DNA of 35,046 bases from M3007 sp964392655 (GTDB lineage Bacteria > Bacteroidota > Bacteroidia > Chitinophagales > Saprospiraceae), in contig CAYMQY010000018.1 in NCBI GenBank assembly GCA_964392655.1, positions 1-35,046 on the forward strand, in the 5' to 3' direction. How positions within the stretch are numbered: the first letter of the stretch is position 1; every line of letters starts with the position of its first letter. Below are positions 8,159-16,036 of the stretch, in pieces. The position numbers were made by a program, and so were the translations under genes. The notes under the pieces were generated by a model, which saw nothing but the letters and a program-made list of their open reading frames with translations, made no database searches and had not been told where the DNA came from.

Positions 8159-8217
8159 GTGGATGGTGTTGAAAAACGCCGGGGCGAATGTCGGAAATCC
8201 TGTGGACTGCAGTGGCC

Positions 8218-9273
8218 TCAACGCGCCAACACTTCATAGACCCCCACCGGATTGGCTTTATTTTTAAGCACTACTTCTCCAATTTTTTGATACTTGAACA
8301 AATCCCCGGCTTTATTAAAGGCATCCTGGGTAATCAGAATCTGACCGGGTTTTGCGACGGACTGGAGCCGCTGGGCGGTATTGACGACATCGCCGATGAC
8401 GGTAAAATCGAACCTTCGCAAGGTGGCGGAACCGACATTGCCGGAAATCACTTCACCCGGATTGATGCCGATGGATACTTTGGGTAAAAAAGCCTGAATA
8501 CCAGATGTAGGCCGCTCAATGGATTGGGTACATTCATTGATGGACAACGCGGCGCGAATGGCTCGCTCGAGGTGGTTTTCGCCCCTGAAAACGGCTAAAA
8601 CGGCATCACCCATGAACTTGTCAATATAGCCACCTTCCGCGATAATGGCTTTCACCATGATGTCGAAGTATTGGTTCAGCAGGTTGATCACGGCGTTTGG
8701 CGCTTCCTGTTCCGAAATGGCGGTAAACCCGACAATGTCAACAAAGAGAATGGAGGCCTCGATGGTTTCCGTGGACAAAAGTGATTCCTCGTACTGCTTG
8801 CGACACATGAATTGCAGTACGCTGTTGTTGACATACATTTTCAGGATGTTGTTTTCCTGAATAGCCTGTATTGTTTCTTTGATTTGTTGCGCTGTTTTCA
8901 GGGCTTTTGTCAACGTTTGCTCGAAGTCCTCAAAATCGAAGGGTTTGCAAATAAAATCGAAGGCCCCGCGATTCATGGCCGTGCGGATGTTCGCCATGTC
9001 GCCGTAGGCTGAAATGATGACGGTTTTCAGCAGCGGATTAGCCTCTCCGATTTTCTCCAAAAGGGTCAGGCCGTCCATTTGGGGCATATTGATATCGCTG
9101 AAGACGATATCGGCATCGGGGTGTTCCCGGAGCCTGGACAAGGCTTCCACACCGTTTGATGCGAAGACGAACTCGTACTCCTGCTCCCGAATTTGCCGGC
9201 GGAACTTCTGGCGGATGAGTTGGGCAACATCATCCTCGTCATCCACGACCAATATTTTGTACCTGGCGCTCAT
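8218..9273 (-). CDS. Response regulator fused to class III nucleotide cyclase
   Basis: A 351-residue two-domain protein. Residues 1-125 are a receiver domain (VVDDEDD at 9-15, phosphoacceptor D60 in FSDINMP). A helical linker (about 126-165) leads to a class III adenylate/guanylate cyclase domain (about 170-345). The metal-binding Asp residues are in LFVDIVGFTAIS and MGDAVLAVF; the transition-state Asn and Arg are in GDVVNTAQRLQ; and the Lys before FMGD with the Asp of the VIGD loop fits ATP as substrate, so cAMP is the probable product. All catalytic residues I can place are present. The start overlaps the stop of the single-domain regulator by four bases (ATGA). It is the third gene of the kinase operon; the likely job is turning a phospho-signal into a cyclic-nucleotide signal. 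Confidence 0.9.
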   Translation of the reverse strand: MSARYKILVVDDEDDVAQLIRQKFRRQIREQEYEFVFASNGVEALSRLREHPDADIVFSDINMPQMDGLTLLEKIGEANPLLKTVIISAYGDMANIRTAMNRGAFDFICKPFDFEDFEQTLTKALKTAQQIKETIQAIQENNILKMYVNNSVLQFMCRKQYEESLLSTETIEASILFVDIVGFTAISEQEAPNAVINLLNQYFDIMVKAIIAEGGYIDKFMGDAVLAVFRGENHLERAIRAALSINECTQSIERPTSGIQAFLPKVSIGINPGEVISGNVGSATLRRFDFTVIGDVVNTAQRLQSVAKPGQILITQDAFNKAGDLFKYQKIGEVVLKNKANPVGVYEVLAR

Positions 9274-9644
9274 GTCAAGTGCGTTAGTTTTTGTTTCAGG
9301 GTAGTGAAATCCAGCGGTTTATTTAAAAAGTCGTTGGCGCCCAGGCGCATCGCTTCTTCCTGTTTTTCCGGATCGCCATAAGCAGTGATCATCACAATAA
9401 ACGGCGGCGGCTCCGGCTTGTCCTCCCGAATTCGGTGTAATAATTCCAGGCCGCTCATACCCGGCATATTGATGTCGGACAGGATCAAGACGGCTTCCGA
9501 GGGGTGTTCCCGGAGAAAGGCGAGTGCTTCTTCACCTGAAAAACAAAAGGCGAAAGAAAAGGCGCCTTCCCGGATTTCCCGGCGAAAACGTTGCTCGAAC
9601 AGTGCTTTGATGTCCATCTCGTCGTCTACGACTAATATTTTCAT
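9270..9644 (-). CDS. Single-domain response regulator
   Basis: A 124-residue CheY-like receiver with no output domain. The acidic pocket is VVDDEMD (residues 5-11), the phosphoacceptor is D57 in LSDINMPGMSG, the Thr/Ser switch lies in MITAYGD and the conserved Lys in NKPLDF. It resembles the receiver of the following gene closely (both have RFRREIRE-type and SDINMP segments), so the two receivers probably arose by duplication. Its stop overlaps the cyclase gene start by four bases. It follows the histidine kinase by 68 bases. It may be a phosphate sink or an intermediate in a relay between the kinase and the cyclase regulator. Confidence 0.9.
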   Translation of the reverse strand: MKILVVDDEMDIKALFEQRFRREIREGAFSFAFCFSGEEALAFLREHPSEAVLILSDINMPGMSGLELLHRIREDKPEPPPFIVMITAYGDPEKQEEAMRLGANDFLNKPLDFTTLKQKLTHLT

Positions 9645-9712
9645 AGTTTGATTGTTTTTCCTGAATTATCGTCGCGCGGCACGCGGCGGTACGAAAAATC
9701 AAATAGTGCGTT

Positions 9713-11062
9713 TTACAGCGGCAACCGGATGACAAAGGTCGTTCCTTGTCCCTCCGCACTTTCTACTTCCATTGTTCCTCCATGCCCTTTCGTCACGATA
9801 TCGAAGGCCAGTGAAAGGCCGAGGCCCGTACCCTGTCCGGTTGGTTTGGTGGTAAAAAACGGCTGAAATATCTTGGCTTTCAGGCTCTTGGGAATACCCG
9901 TGCCGTTGTCTTGAATACGAATTTCAACCAGGTCTGACTTCAGCAACCGGGTAGCAACCGTCACAATGGGTTCGTAACCCTCTGGCGACTGGTTTTTCCG
10001 TTGGGTTACGGCATAAAAGGCGTTGTTGATCAAATTGAGCAGCACCCGTCCGAAATCCTGCGGGATGACATCCACTTTGTCAATAGCCGGATCAAAATCC
10101 GTCACCATACCGGCATTGAAATTTTTGTCTTTGGCCCGCAGGCCGTGATAAGCCAGACGGAGGTATTCGTCGGCCAGCATATTCAGGTCGGTGGGTTCTT
10201 TTTTGCCGGTGCTGGTGCGGGAGTGTTGCAGCATGGCGGTGACGATATTGGCCGCCCGTTTGCCGTGGTGGTTTATTTTTTCCTGGTTTTGAGCCAGGTC
10301 GTGCGCTAAGTCCAGCACAAGCGCTTTATCCATTTCAGGCTTTTCAATTTCTTCTTTCAGTTCCTGCGCCAACTCCAGGCTGAGTTCCGAGAAGTTGTTG
10401 ACAAAATTCAGCGGGTTCTGGATTTCGTGGGCAATGCCGGCGGTGAGTTCGCCGAGGGAGGCCATTTTTTCAGAATGCACTAATTGCGTCTGGGCAGATT
10501 TGAGCTCGGCCAGGGCTTTTTCGAGCTCCTCTTTTTGGGCGGTCAATTCCGTGGTACGCGCCACAACCAGATGCTCCAGTTCTGCTTTGCGGGCTTCCGC
10601 TGCCCGGATTTGCTCCTCTTCTTTTCTGCGTTGCTTGCGCTCTTTATTGTTTTGAATCAAGGCGTAGGTTCCAAATCCGATGAGCCACAAAAAGGAAAAC
10701 CCTTCGGCTGTCCCAAAATATCCATCATACGTTTCATAAAAAGACGGCGCCACAAAATGCACGATGGCAACCAATACCGAGATGCCCGCAAAAGGCAAAA
10801 GTGCGATGGAAAGCAAGCGGGCAGGATTATAGTCCCGCAACAGGTAAACCGTAACTAACAGAATCAGGTAAATTATTTCACCATACCAGTCCCGTATAAA
10901 ATCCAACGCTGGAATCTGTGCCAGCAGAAAATAAAGGATGGAGCCGATCCACACTTTTGACAACACCTTATCCCACTCGGGTAGCCGAACGGATGTTTCC
11001 AGCATTTTGCGCGTTGCCTGGATCACTCCACTGGCCATTAAAATAAGCGGTACTAATTCCAT
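9713..11062 (-). CDS. Membrane histidine kinase
   Basis: A 449-residue sensor kinase. Four hydrophobic segments lie at about 38-52, 61-76, 82-104 and 121-138. A long coiled coil (about 140-200, EEEQIRAAEARKAELEHLV) connects to the DHp helix with the phosphoacceptor H212 in GELTAGIAHEIQNPLNFV. The ATPase domain shows the N-box LINNAFYAV, G1 DNGTGIP, F-box FQPFFTTKP and G2 GTGLGLSL. This HisKA subtype (HEIxNPLNFVxNF) is common in Bacteroidota and cyanobacteria, often beside cyclase regulators. No periplasmic sensor domain of note exists, so it may sense membrane or intracellular cues. A perfect promoter match is at 11123-11155. It opens the three-gene signalling operon. Confidence 0.92.
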   Translation of the reverse strand: MELVPLILMASGVIQATRKMLETSVRLPEWDKVLSKVWIGSILYFLLAQIPALDFIRDWYGEIIYLILLVTVYLLRDYNPARLLSIALLPFAGISVLVAIVHFVAPSFYETYDGYFGTAEGFSFLWLIGFGTYALIQNNKERKQRRKEEEQIRAAEARKAELEHLVVARTTELTAQKEELEKALAELKSAQTQLVHSEKMASLGELTAGIAHEIQNPLNFVNNFSELSLELAQELKEEIEKPEMDKALVLDLAHDLAQNQEKINHHGKRAANIVTAMLQHSRTSTGKKEPTDLNMLADEYLRLAYHGLRAKDKNFNAGMVTDFDPAIDKVDVIPQDFGRVLLNLINNAFYAVTQRKNQSPEGYEPIVTVATRLLKSDLVEIRIQDNGTGIPKSLKAKIFQPFFTTKPTGQGTGLGLSLAFDIVTKGHGGTMEVESAEGQGTTFVIRLPL

Positions 11063-11122
11063 ATTTGCCTTTTATAGGTAGCTGAGGGAGGTTTCGGGAG
11101 GGTAAGATGGCTGAGTCTGGAG

Positions 11123-11155
11123 CAAATGTAGCAATGCTGTCGGTAAAAGCGTCAA
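11123..11155 (-). promoter_or_regulatory. Promoter of the kinase operon
   Basis: On the minus strand TTG (11155-11153), 22 bases, then TACATTTG (11130-11123), a perfect TAnnTTTG. It leaves a leader of about 55 bases before the ATG at 11062. Confidence 0.6.
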
Positions 11156-11160
11156 AACAC

Positions 11161-11194
11161 AAAAGCCGCCCCGCGTACCCGCGAGACGGCTTTT
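11161..11194 (-). terminator. Intrinsic terminator of the Cys-rich protein gene
   Basis: Outer stem AAAAGCCG (11161-11168) with CGGCTTTT (11187-11194), inner GC-rich stem around CGCG. It is 22 bases past the stop of the gene at 11216-11659, and the minus strand continues into TTTTGTGTTTT, a usable U-tract. Confidence 0.75.
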
Positions 11195-11215
11195 GTTATA
11201 TCAGCCTGAAAAATA

Positions 11216-11659
11216 TTACTTCTGCTCTACAGCCTTGGCTTTGGAAGCGCAGCAAGCCTTGCCTTCGCCTTTGCCGGCGCATGCTTTCATGTCGCTTTTA
11301 CCGGCGCATGCTTTCATTTCTTCAGCCGAGCAGGATTTTTTCACCATACCGGTTTGGCCTTCAGCCACGGCGCCTTTCGGAGCCACGTTCACGAACGTGC
11401 TGGTAGCCTCGTCGTACTGCACGCTCACGAATTTCACGTTGCCCTGAGCATCGGATTCTTTACGCACGTAGGACACTGCGCCGTCTTCGGTCATACGTTT
11501 CTCGATGGAAGCGTCGGCAGCAGCGGCTTTGGCAGCAGCCGATTTGGACATGCAGCAGGATTTGGAAGCGGAGGCGGAAGCGCCGTGGCAGCTCTGGGCG
11601 TTAGCAGCGGCGATGCCGAGCACGAAAAGGAAAGAGAGGAGGAAAATACCTTTTTTCAT
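11216..11659 (-). CDS. Secreted Cys-rich protein (147 aa)
   Basis: Hypothetical exported protein. Signal peptide MKKGIFLLSFLFVLGIAAANAQ is followed by SCHGAS, then SCC at 34-36, an Ala-rich stretch, a central segment that looks folded (MTEDGAVSYVRKESDAQGN, VQYDEATSTFVNV), and a Cys-rich tail with two near-identical units MKACAGK and a final KACCASK. Eight Cys in total, with one CC pair near each end. Composition suggests metal binding or disulfide links in the periplasm; no family is recognised with confidence. It has its own promoter (11711-11739) and terminator (11161-11194), so it is a single-gene unit, divergent from the TMTC-like gene. Confidence 0.8.
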   Translation of the reverse strand: MKKGIFLLSFLFVLGIAAANAQSCHGASASASKSCCMSKSAAAKAAAADASIEKRMTEDGAVSYVRKESDAQGNVKFVSVQYDEATSTFVNVAPKGAVAEGQTGMVKKSCSAEEMKACAGKSDMKACAGKGEGKACCASKAKAVEQK

Positions 11660-11710
11660 AACGAGAAACTTTTTTTGTGAATCAAATTAGTTGTTGTTTC
11701 AAAACGGGTT

Positions 11711-11739
11711 CAAAAGTAGTGCGTTGACCGGACTTCCAA
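11711..11739 (-). promoter_or_regulatory. Promoter of the Cys-rich protein gene
   Basis: On the minus strand TTG (11739-11737), 18 bases, then TACTTTTG (11718-11711), a perfect consensus match. The leader before the ATG at 11659 is about 45 bases. Confidence 0.6.
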
Positions 11740-11816
11740 AGGTTTTTTTGAGAAACCTTAACACAGTCCGATTTGAGCATTTGACATACTTTCGCGGCAA
11801 ACGAATTGCGTCCGTC

Positions 11817-13775
11817 ATGTCGAAACGAAAATTGACCAAACAGCCCCAACAGCAAATCCCGCGCAAACAAACCGCCGGGCAAGCGGCGTCACGCCCCAAA
11901 ACCAGCGTCGGACCGTCGCTTGACTTAGGCCCGGCCTGGGTAGGCCTGCTGGCTGCCGCCCTTGGTTTTCTGTTGTACGTCAACACCTTCGGGCATGTGT
12001 ACTGCCTCGACGACTACTCCGTCATCAAGGAAAACTGGGTGACCAAGGGCGGGTTAAAAAACATCGGGCTGATGTTTTCCACCGAGTACCGCTACGGCGC
12101 CTGGAATAGCCCCGGCTCGCTGTACCGCCCGTTTTCGCTGCTCATTTTTTCGCTGCAATGGCAACTCTCGCCCGACAACCCGATGGTGGGTCACGTGATG
12201 AATGCCATCCTGTACGGCCTGAGCGGCTGGCTGCTGTGGGCCACCTGGCGGCGTATTTTGGTAGGATACCACCCTGTGCTGCCGGCGCTGGCCGTGTTGT
12301 TTTTTATCGCCCATCCCGTGCATACGGAAGTGGTGGCCAACATCAAAAGTCTCGACGAGATACTGGCGCTGTTTTTCTGCACCGCCTCACTCTACGGCAT
12401 CTGGCGCTATTTCGACACCGGCAAAACCGGCTGGCTGACGGCAGCCGTGTTGTCGTACACCGTGGCCATGTTTTCCAAGGAAAGTTCGATTACGTTTCTG
12501 GCCCTGATTCCGCTCACGATCTGGTTTTTCACCGACCGCTCGCTCGGACAGAACCTGCGCGTATCGGCCCTGTTTCTGATTCCGGCGGTCATTTTCCTCG
12601 CCATCCGGCACTCGGTGCTTAGCGCGCAGTCGTACCAGGAGGTGTATTCCGGCCTGGACAATTTCATCGTGCTGGCCAAAGACCGCGCGTCGCGTCTGGC
12701 TTCGGCCTTTATGATGTGCGGGTTGTACCTGAAAACGCTGCTGCTGCCGCACCCGCTCGTCAGCGACCTCGGTTACCCGCAGATGAAACCCGTGACCTTT
12801 GCCGACTGGCGTGCGCTGGCCGGATTTTTTGCCTACGGAGGCATGTTCGTATGGGCGTTGCTGAACCTGCGCCGGAAGCACATCCTGTCGTTTGCCATCC
12901 TGTTTTACCTCATCGCCTTTTCGCTGTTCAGCAATGTGCTGATGCTCATCGGAACGTCCTACGGCGAGCGGGTGCTGTATGTGCCTTCGTGGGGGTACGC
13001 GTTGGGGCTGGCGGCGGCGTTGCTGCTGGTGTTCCGGATAAAACCGGAAACGGACGTTCCGGCAGCGGCGCAAGTGCGCAATCCGAACGGAAAGGGAACC
13101 CTCGTTTGGGGCGTGGCCCTTGCCATTCTGGCGGCGTACAGCCTGAAAACCGTGCTGCGCAATCCTGCCTGGTACACCAGTTACACCCTGTACAAAGCCG
13201 ACATTCCCAACTCGCCCGACTGCGCTAAACTGAATTACCACCTCGGTATCGAAACGATCAAGGAAGGCATGAACGAGGAAACGGGGCAGGTGTTCGACTC
13301 CACCTGGGTGAACAAGGCCATCGGCTACCACTCCCGCGCCATCGAACTTTTTCCGGAATACCACGACGCTTACGGCAGCCGCGGGCTGGCCTACTTCCGC
13401 ACGGGCAAGTACGATCAGGCGTACGACGATTACCAGAAGGCGCTCAAGCACCGCCCGAACGACGACAAGGTGCTGTCCAACCTCGGCTTTATCTACTTCC
13501 TGCGCCAGCAACTCGATTCCGCCGAAACGGTGTACCGCAAATCGGTGTCGCTCAACCCGCGCTTCATTGACGCCCGGCGCAACCTCGGCGCCGTGTTGGC
13601 CATGAAAAAACGTTTCCCGGAAGCCATCGAGCAGTGGCAGGAGGGCCTGAAATACGAGCCGGAAAACGCCACACTGCTTCAGTACATCGGCTCGGCATAC
13701 AACGATATGGGCCGGCCCGACGAGGCCAAACCCTGGCTGGATCGGGCGGCTGCGGCGGCTGGGAAAAAGCAGTAG
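11817..13775 (+). CDS. TMTC-like GT-C glycosyltransferase with C-terminal TPRs
   Basis: A 652-residue membrane protein. After a basic, Gln/Pro-rich cytosolic start, about eleven hydrophobic helices run from residue 40 to about 450. The first extracytoplasmic loop carries YCLDDYSVIKEN, the Asp-Asp pair typical of GT-C enzymes that use lipid-linked sugars. FIAHPVHTEVVANIKSLDEILALFF and the AMFSKESSITF segment match the TMTC / DUF1736 family, which in animals transfers mannose from dolichol-phosphate to proteins. From about 475 to 645 there are three to four TPR motifs (AYGSRGLAYFRTGKYDQAY, VLSNLGFIYFLRQQLDSAE, ARRNLGAVLAMKKRFPEA). The start at 11817 is the first Met after the promoter-like TACTTTCG at 11787; homology begins shortly after. 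Protein O-glycosylation outside the membrane is inferred. Confidence 0.85.
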   Translation: MSKRKLTKQPQQQIPRKQTAGQAASRPKTSVGPSLDLGPAWVGLLAAALGFLLYVNTFGHVYCLDDYSVIKENWVTKGGLKNIGLMFSTEYRYGAWNSPGSLYRPFSLLIFSLQWQLSPDNPMVGHVMNAILYGLSGWLLWATWRRILVGYHPVLPALAVLFFIAHPVHTEVVANIKSLDEILALFFCTASLYGIWRYFDTGKTGWLTAAVLSYTVAMFSKESSITFLALIPLTIWFFTDRSLGQNLRVSALFLIPAVIFLAIRHSVLSAQSYQEVYSGLDNFIVLAKDRASRLASAFMMCGLYLKTLLLPHPLVSDLGYPQMKPVTFADWRALAGFFAYGGMFVWALLNLRRKHILSFAILFYLIAFSLFSNVLMLIGTSYGERVLYVPSWGYALGLAAALLLVFRIKPETDVPAAAQVRNPNGKGTLVWGVALAILAAYSLKTVLRNPAWYTSYTLYKADIPNSPDCAKLNYHLGIETIKEGMNEETGQVFDSTWVNKAIGYHSRAIELFPEYHDAYGSRGLAYFRTGKYDQAYDDYQKALKHRPNDDKVLSNLGFIYFLRQQLDSAETVYRKSVSLNPRFIDARRNLGAVLAMKKRFPEAIEQWQEGLKYEPENATLLQYIGSAYNDMGRPDEAKPWLDRAAAAAGKKQ

Positions 13776-13878
13776 GGCAGGGGTAAATCGGCAATAAATA
13801 TTGCAAAAAACATGAGTTAAAAAACTGGTTTTTAGAAAGTTAATTTCATATTAAATTTTAATCAATGTGTGGAGGGCG

Positions 13879-13909
13879 TTGCCGTTTTCAACGGGCTGCC
13901 GTCAATTTG
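13879..13909 (+). promoter_or_regulatory. Putative promoter of the methyltransferase gene
   Basis: TTG (13879-13881), 20 bases, TCAATTTG (13902-13909), seven of eight to consensus. It would start transcription near 13917, which favours the start codon at 13989 over the upstream GTG at 13869. Confidence 0.3.
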
Positions 13910-13988
13910 TGCCGGGTTGCTGATCCTTTTCGGAAAAGAGTGGTCAGGGCTTTTAATCAAATTTCGGGTATCAAAAACGGCTCTGTTT

Positions 13989-14873
13989 ATGCGCATCCTC
14001 GCAGTACTGAAACGCATCTGGCTTCTGTATTTTCTTCGTCGGCTCTGGAATGCCACGACGGTTTTTAACTTCCGGTATTGGCAAATTCTGAAGTGGGGGT
14101 TCAGTTCCCGGGAAGACACCAACTATACCTACGATTTGACGGAAGACAATATCCGGTATCTGGCAAGCACCCTGGCGCTTGTGCTGGATCAGGAATATGC
14201 CGCCGTCTGGAAATACATAGAGGAAATCCGAAACGATCAATACCTCCAGAATCATGTGGCACAAACGGTAGGCAAATCGCCGCTCGGGCGCTTTGCCGAT
14301 CGAAAAGCACTTTTTGGACGCCGCCTCGGGTGGTATGTGGCCGCCCGTGTCCTGAAACCCAAAACCGTGGTGGAAACCGGGGTGGACAAGGGCCTGGGTT
14401 CGGTTTTGCTCTGCGCCGCATTACTTCGCAACCGCGACGAAGGCTTTGAGGGCCATTACTACGGAACCGACATCAACCCGAATGCCGGGTACCTGCTGGA
14501 CGGGGTGTATAAAGAGGTCGGCACCATCCTGTACGGCGATTCGATTGAAAGCCTGCGCAAACTGAACGAGCCGATTGATCTGTTCATCAACGACAGCGAC
14601 CATTCATCCGAGTACGAATACCGGGAGTATGTCACGATCCAGGATCGGTTGCACGAAAAATCCATCGTCCTGAGCGACAATGCCGACATGTGTACCGCGT
14701 TGTTTCGCTTCTCCCGGGAAACGAGCCGCCAATTCCTGTTCTTCAAAGAAGTGCCCGCAAACCACTGGTTTCCGGGCGCAGGCATTGGCTTTTCGTTTTT
14801 TTCAAATGCAGGAAAAACCGGTCACAACGATATTAGCGCACTATGCGAAGAAGAATTTTCAAGTATTTCCTGA
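13989..14873 (+). CDS. Class I SAM-dependent methyltransferase-like protein
   Basis: A 294-residue protein. The central part has a Rossmann-type methyltransferase pattern: VVETGVDKGLGSVLLCAAL as motif I, YYGTDINPNAGYLL as the acidic end of strand two, and LFINDSDHSSEYEYREY like the DxxH of the Methyltransf_24 / cephalosporin-hydroxylase-like group often found among polysaccharide genes. The N-terminal 110 residues (basic/aromatic RIWLLYFLRRLWN, then helical DNIRYLASTLALVLDQEYAAVW) are outside the core and may attach to the membrane or bind substrate. The ATG at 13989 is preferred; an in-frame GTG at 13869 would add 40 residues. The target is unknown. It follows the TMTC-like gene by 213 bases of AT-rich sequence. 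Confidence 0.7.
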   Translation: MRILAVLKRIWLLYFLRRLWNATTVFNFRYWQILKWGFSSREDTNYTYDLTEDNIRYLASTLALVLDQEYAAVWKYIEEIRNDQYLQNHVAQTVGKSPLGRFADRKALFGRRLGWYVAARVLKPKTVVETGVDKGLGSVLLCAALLRNRDEGFEGHYYGTDINPNAGYLLDGVYKEVGTILYGDSIESLRKLNEPIDLFINDSDHSSEYEYREYVTIQDRLHEKSIVLSDNADMCTALFRFSRETSRQFLFFKEVPANHWFPGAGIGFSFFSNAGKTGHNDISALCEEEFSSIS

Positions 14874-14934
14874 CACACAAATGCTGGTCGTACCCGTACG
14901 CCGAAACGGATGAAGAAACCTGAAAAAACTACGC

Positions 14935-15435
14935 TTACCGCTTCACCCCCGTTGCCTCCAGTGCCAGGCCGACCGCCTTGATTCCGGGCAGCGGATTGCT
15001 GCGCGTGTACTGCTCCAGCGTGATGACATACTCGCCCGGCTTGTTGAAAAATGCCCGCTCCTGAAGCACGGTGTGCAGGCGGCAGGTGGTACCGGAGCAT
15101 TCGCCCAATGACTTGCCCTGTGCATCAAACAGATCGAATGACTTCTGTTTTCCCAACCGCTTGCCGTCGGGGAACCGGGTGTACAGTTTGAGGTAGATAT
15201 TCTGGTTCGGGAACGTGTCGGCGTACTCGAAGTCGAGGTAAATGTTGTACGTCTCCAGCGTATCCGTCACCGTGAACCGGAAATCCAGCGTATCAGAATA
15301 GGCCCAGCGGCTGCCTTCGATCGGTTTGTTTTCCTCAAAATAATAGTCGGGGCCGCAGGCGGTTAGCAGGACGGCAGACATCAGCCCCGGCAAAAAAGCC
15401 CGGCCAACGCGTTTTTGATGGTTATTTTTCTGCAT
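14935..15435 (-). CDS. gldH: Gliding motility lipoprotein GldH
   Basis: A 166-residue lipoprotein with lipobox LLTAC (Cys 27). The body follows the GldH pattern: YYFEENKPIEGSRWAYSDTL, then DTLETYNIYLDFEYADTFPNQNIYLKL and RFPDGKRL, with a late NPLPGIKAVGLALE. GldH is one of the lipoproteins needed for gliding and for T9SS-dependent surface adhesin export in Flavobacterium, and it acts at the cell envelope. It is the last gene of a leftward operon; its first 14 bases overlap the end of the methyltransferase gene, so translation is probably coupled. Length is normal for the family (about 155-165). Confidence 0.85.
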   Translation of the reverse strand: MQKNNHQKRVGRAFLPGLMSAVLLTACGPDYYFEENKPIEGSRWAYSDTLDFRFTVTDTLETYNIYLDFEYADTFPNQNIYLKLYTRFPDGKRLGKQKSFDLFDAQGKSLGECSGTTCRLHTVLQERAFFNKPGEYVITLEQYTRSNPLPGIKAVGLALEATGVKR

Positions 15436-16036
15436 CAGGAATAGGTTGTTCTTGTTTTTGGCAGGCTACTACAAACGCCGGAGGAATGTTTAGCGGGATA
15501 AAATCCATGTCGGCATTGCCGAAAATGCGCCGGTAAAACTGCACGAGCAACGGCGAATAATGAAACTGGATGAACCACCCGCCCGGTCGCAGCCAGCGGC
15601 GGCATTCTTCGGTGATGCTCATGGCCAGCGACTCGGGCAGCATGACAAACGGGATGCCGGACACGATGTAGTCCACCGATTCGATATGGCGCTCGCGCAA
15701 GTGCTCGCCGATCCGTTCCGCCGAGTCGTGTATCAGCGTGAGCCGCGGGTCGTGAAAGGTGTCGCGGAGTTTTTCAATAAAAATATCGTTGATCTCGAAC
15801 ACCAGCACCTGCGTATCCGGATGTACGCGCTCAAGGATGTACTGGGTGATGGCCCCGTCGCCCGGGCCGAGTTCGAGCACGACCCTGGCTTCCTCGGGCG
15901 CTATTTTTTCTGCAATGTGCCGGCATAAAAACCGGGAACTGCGTGCCACACTACCCGTATTTCTCAGGTTGCGGAAACTCTCGAGCAGGAAATCAAGGCG
16001 TCGTTGCACGGTTTCAGTTTTTGATGAACGCTGCAA
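15422..16036 (-). CDS. Phospholipid N-methyltransferase/KsgA-like SAM methyltransferase
   Basis: A 204-residue class I methyltransferase. Motif I is VLELGPGDGAITQYIL (residues 53-68), motif II VLVFEINDIFIEKL, and the catalytic-loop-like DYIVSGIPFVMLPE resembles the SGLPF of PmtA-type phospholipid N-methyltransferases and the NLPY of KsgA-type enzymes. WLRPGGWFIQFHYSP follows. The SGIPF form favours PmtA-like lipid methylation, but the substrate cannot be fixed. The gene overlaps the end of the PorE-like gene by 23 bases and gldH by 14 bases, so three genes are tightly packed. Its placing between two envelope/T9SS genes suggests an envelope role. Confidence 0.8.
   Translation of the reverse strand: MQRSSKTETVQRRLDFLLESFRNLRNTGSVARSSRFLCRHIAEKIAPEEARVVLELGPGDGAITQYILERVHPDTQVLVFEINDIFIEKLRDTFHDPRLTLIHDSAERIGEHLRERHIESVDYIVSGIPFVMLPESLAMSITEECRRWLRPGGWFIQFHYSPLLVQFYRRIFGNADMDFIPLNIPPAFVVACQKQEQPIPDAEK

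Noticed and set aside
7250..8239. 329-aa open frame on the plus strand
   Set aside because: Antisense to the DUF58 gene; no domain signal.
12387..13511. 374-aa open frame on the minus strand
   Set aside because: Antisense to the TMTC-like gene; no recognisable motif.
13791..13804. Terminator after the TMTC-like gene
   Set aside because: Only a five-pair stem (GCAAT/ATTGC) followed by A rather than T on the coding strand.
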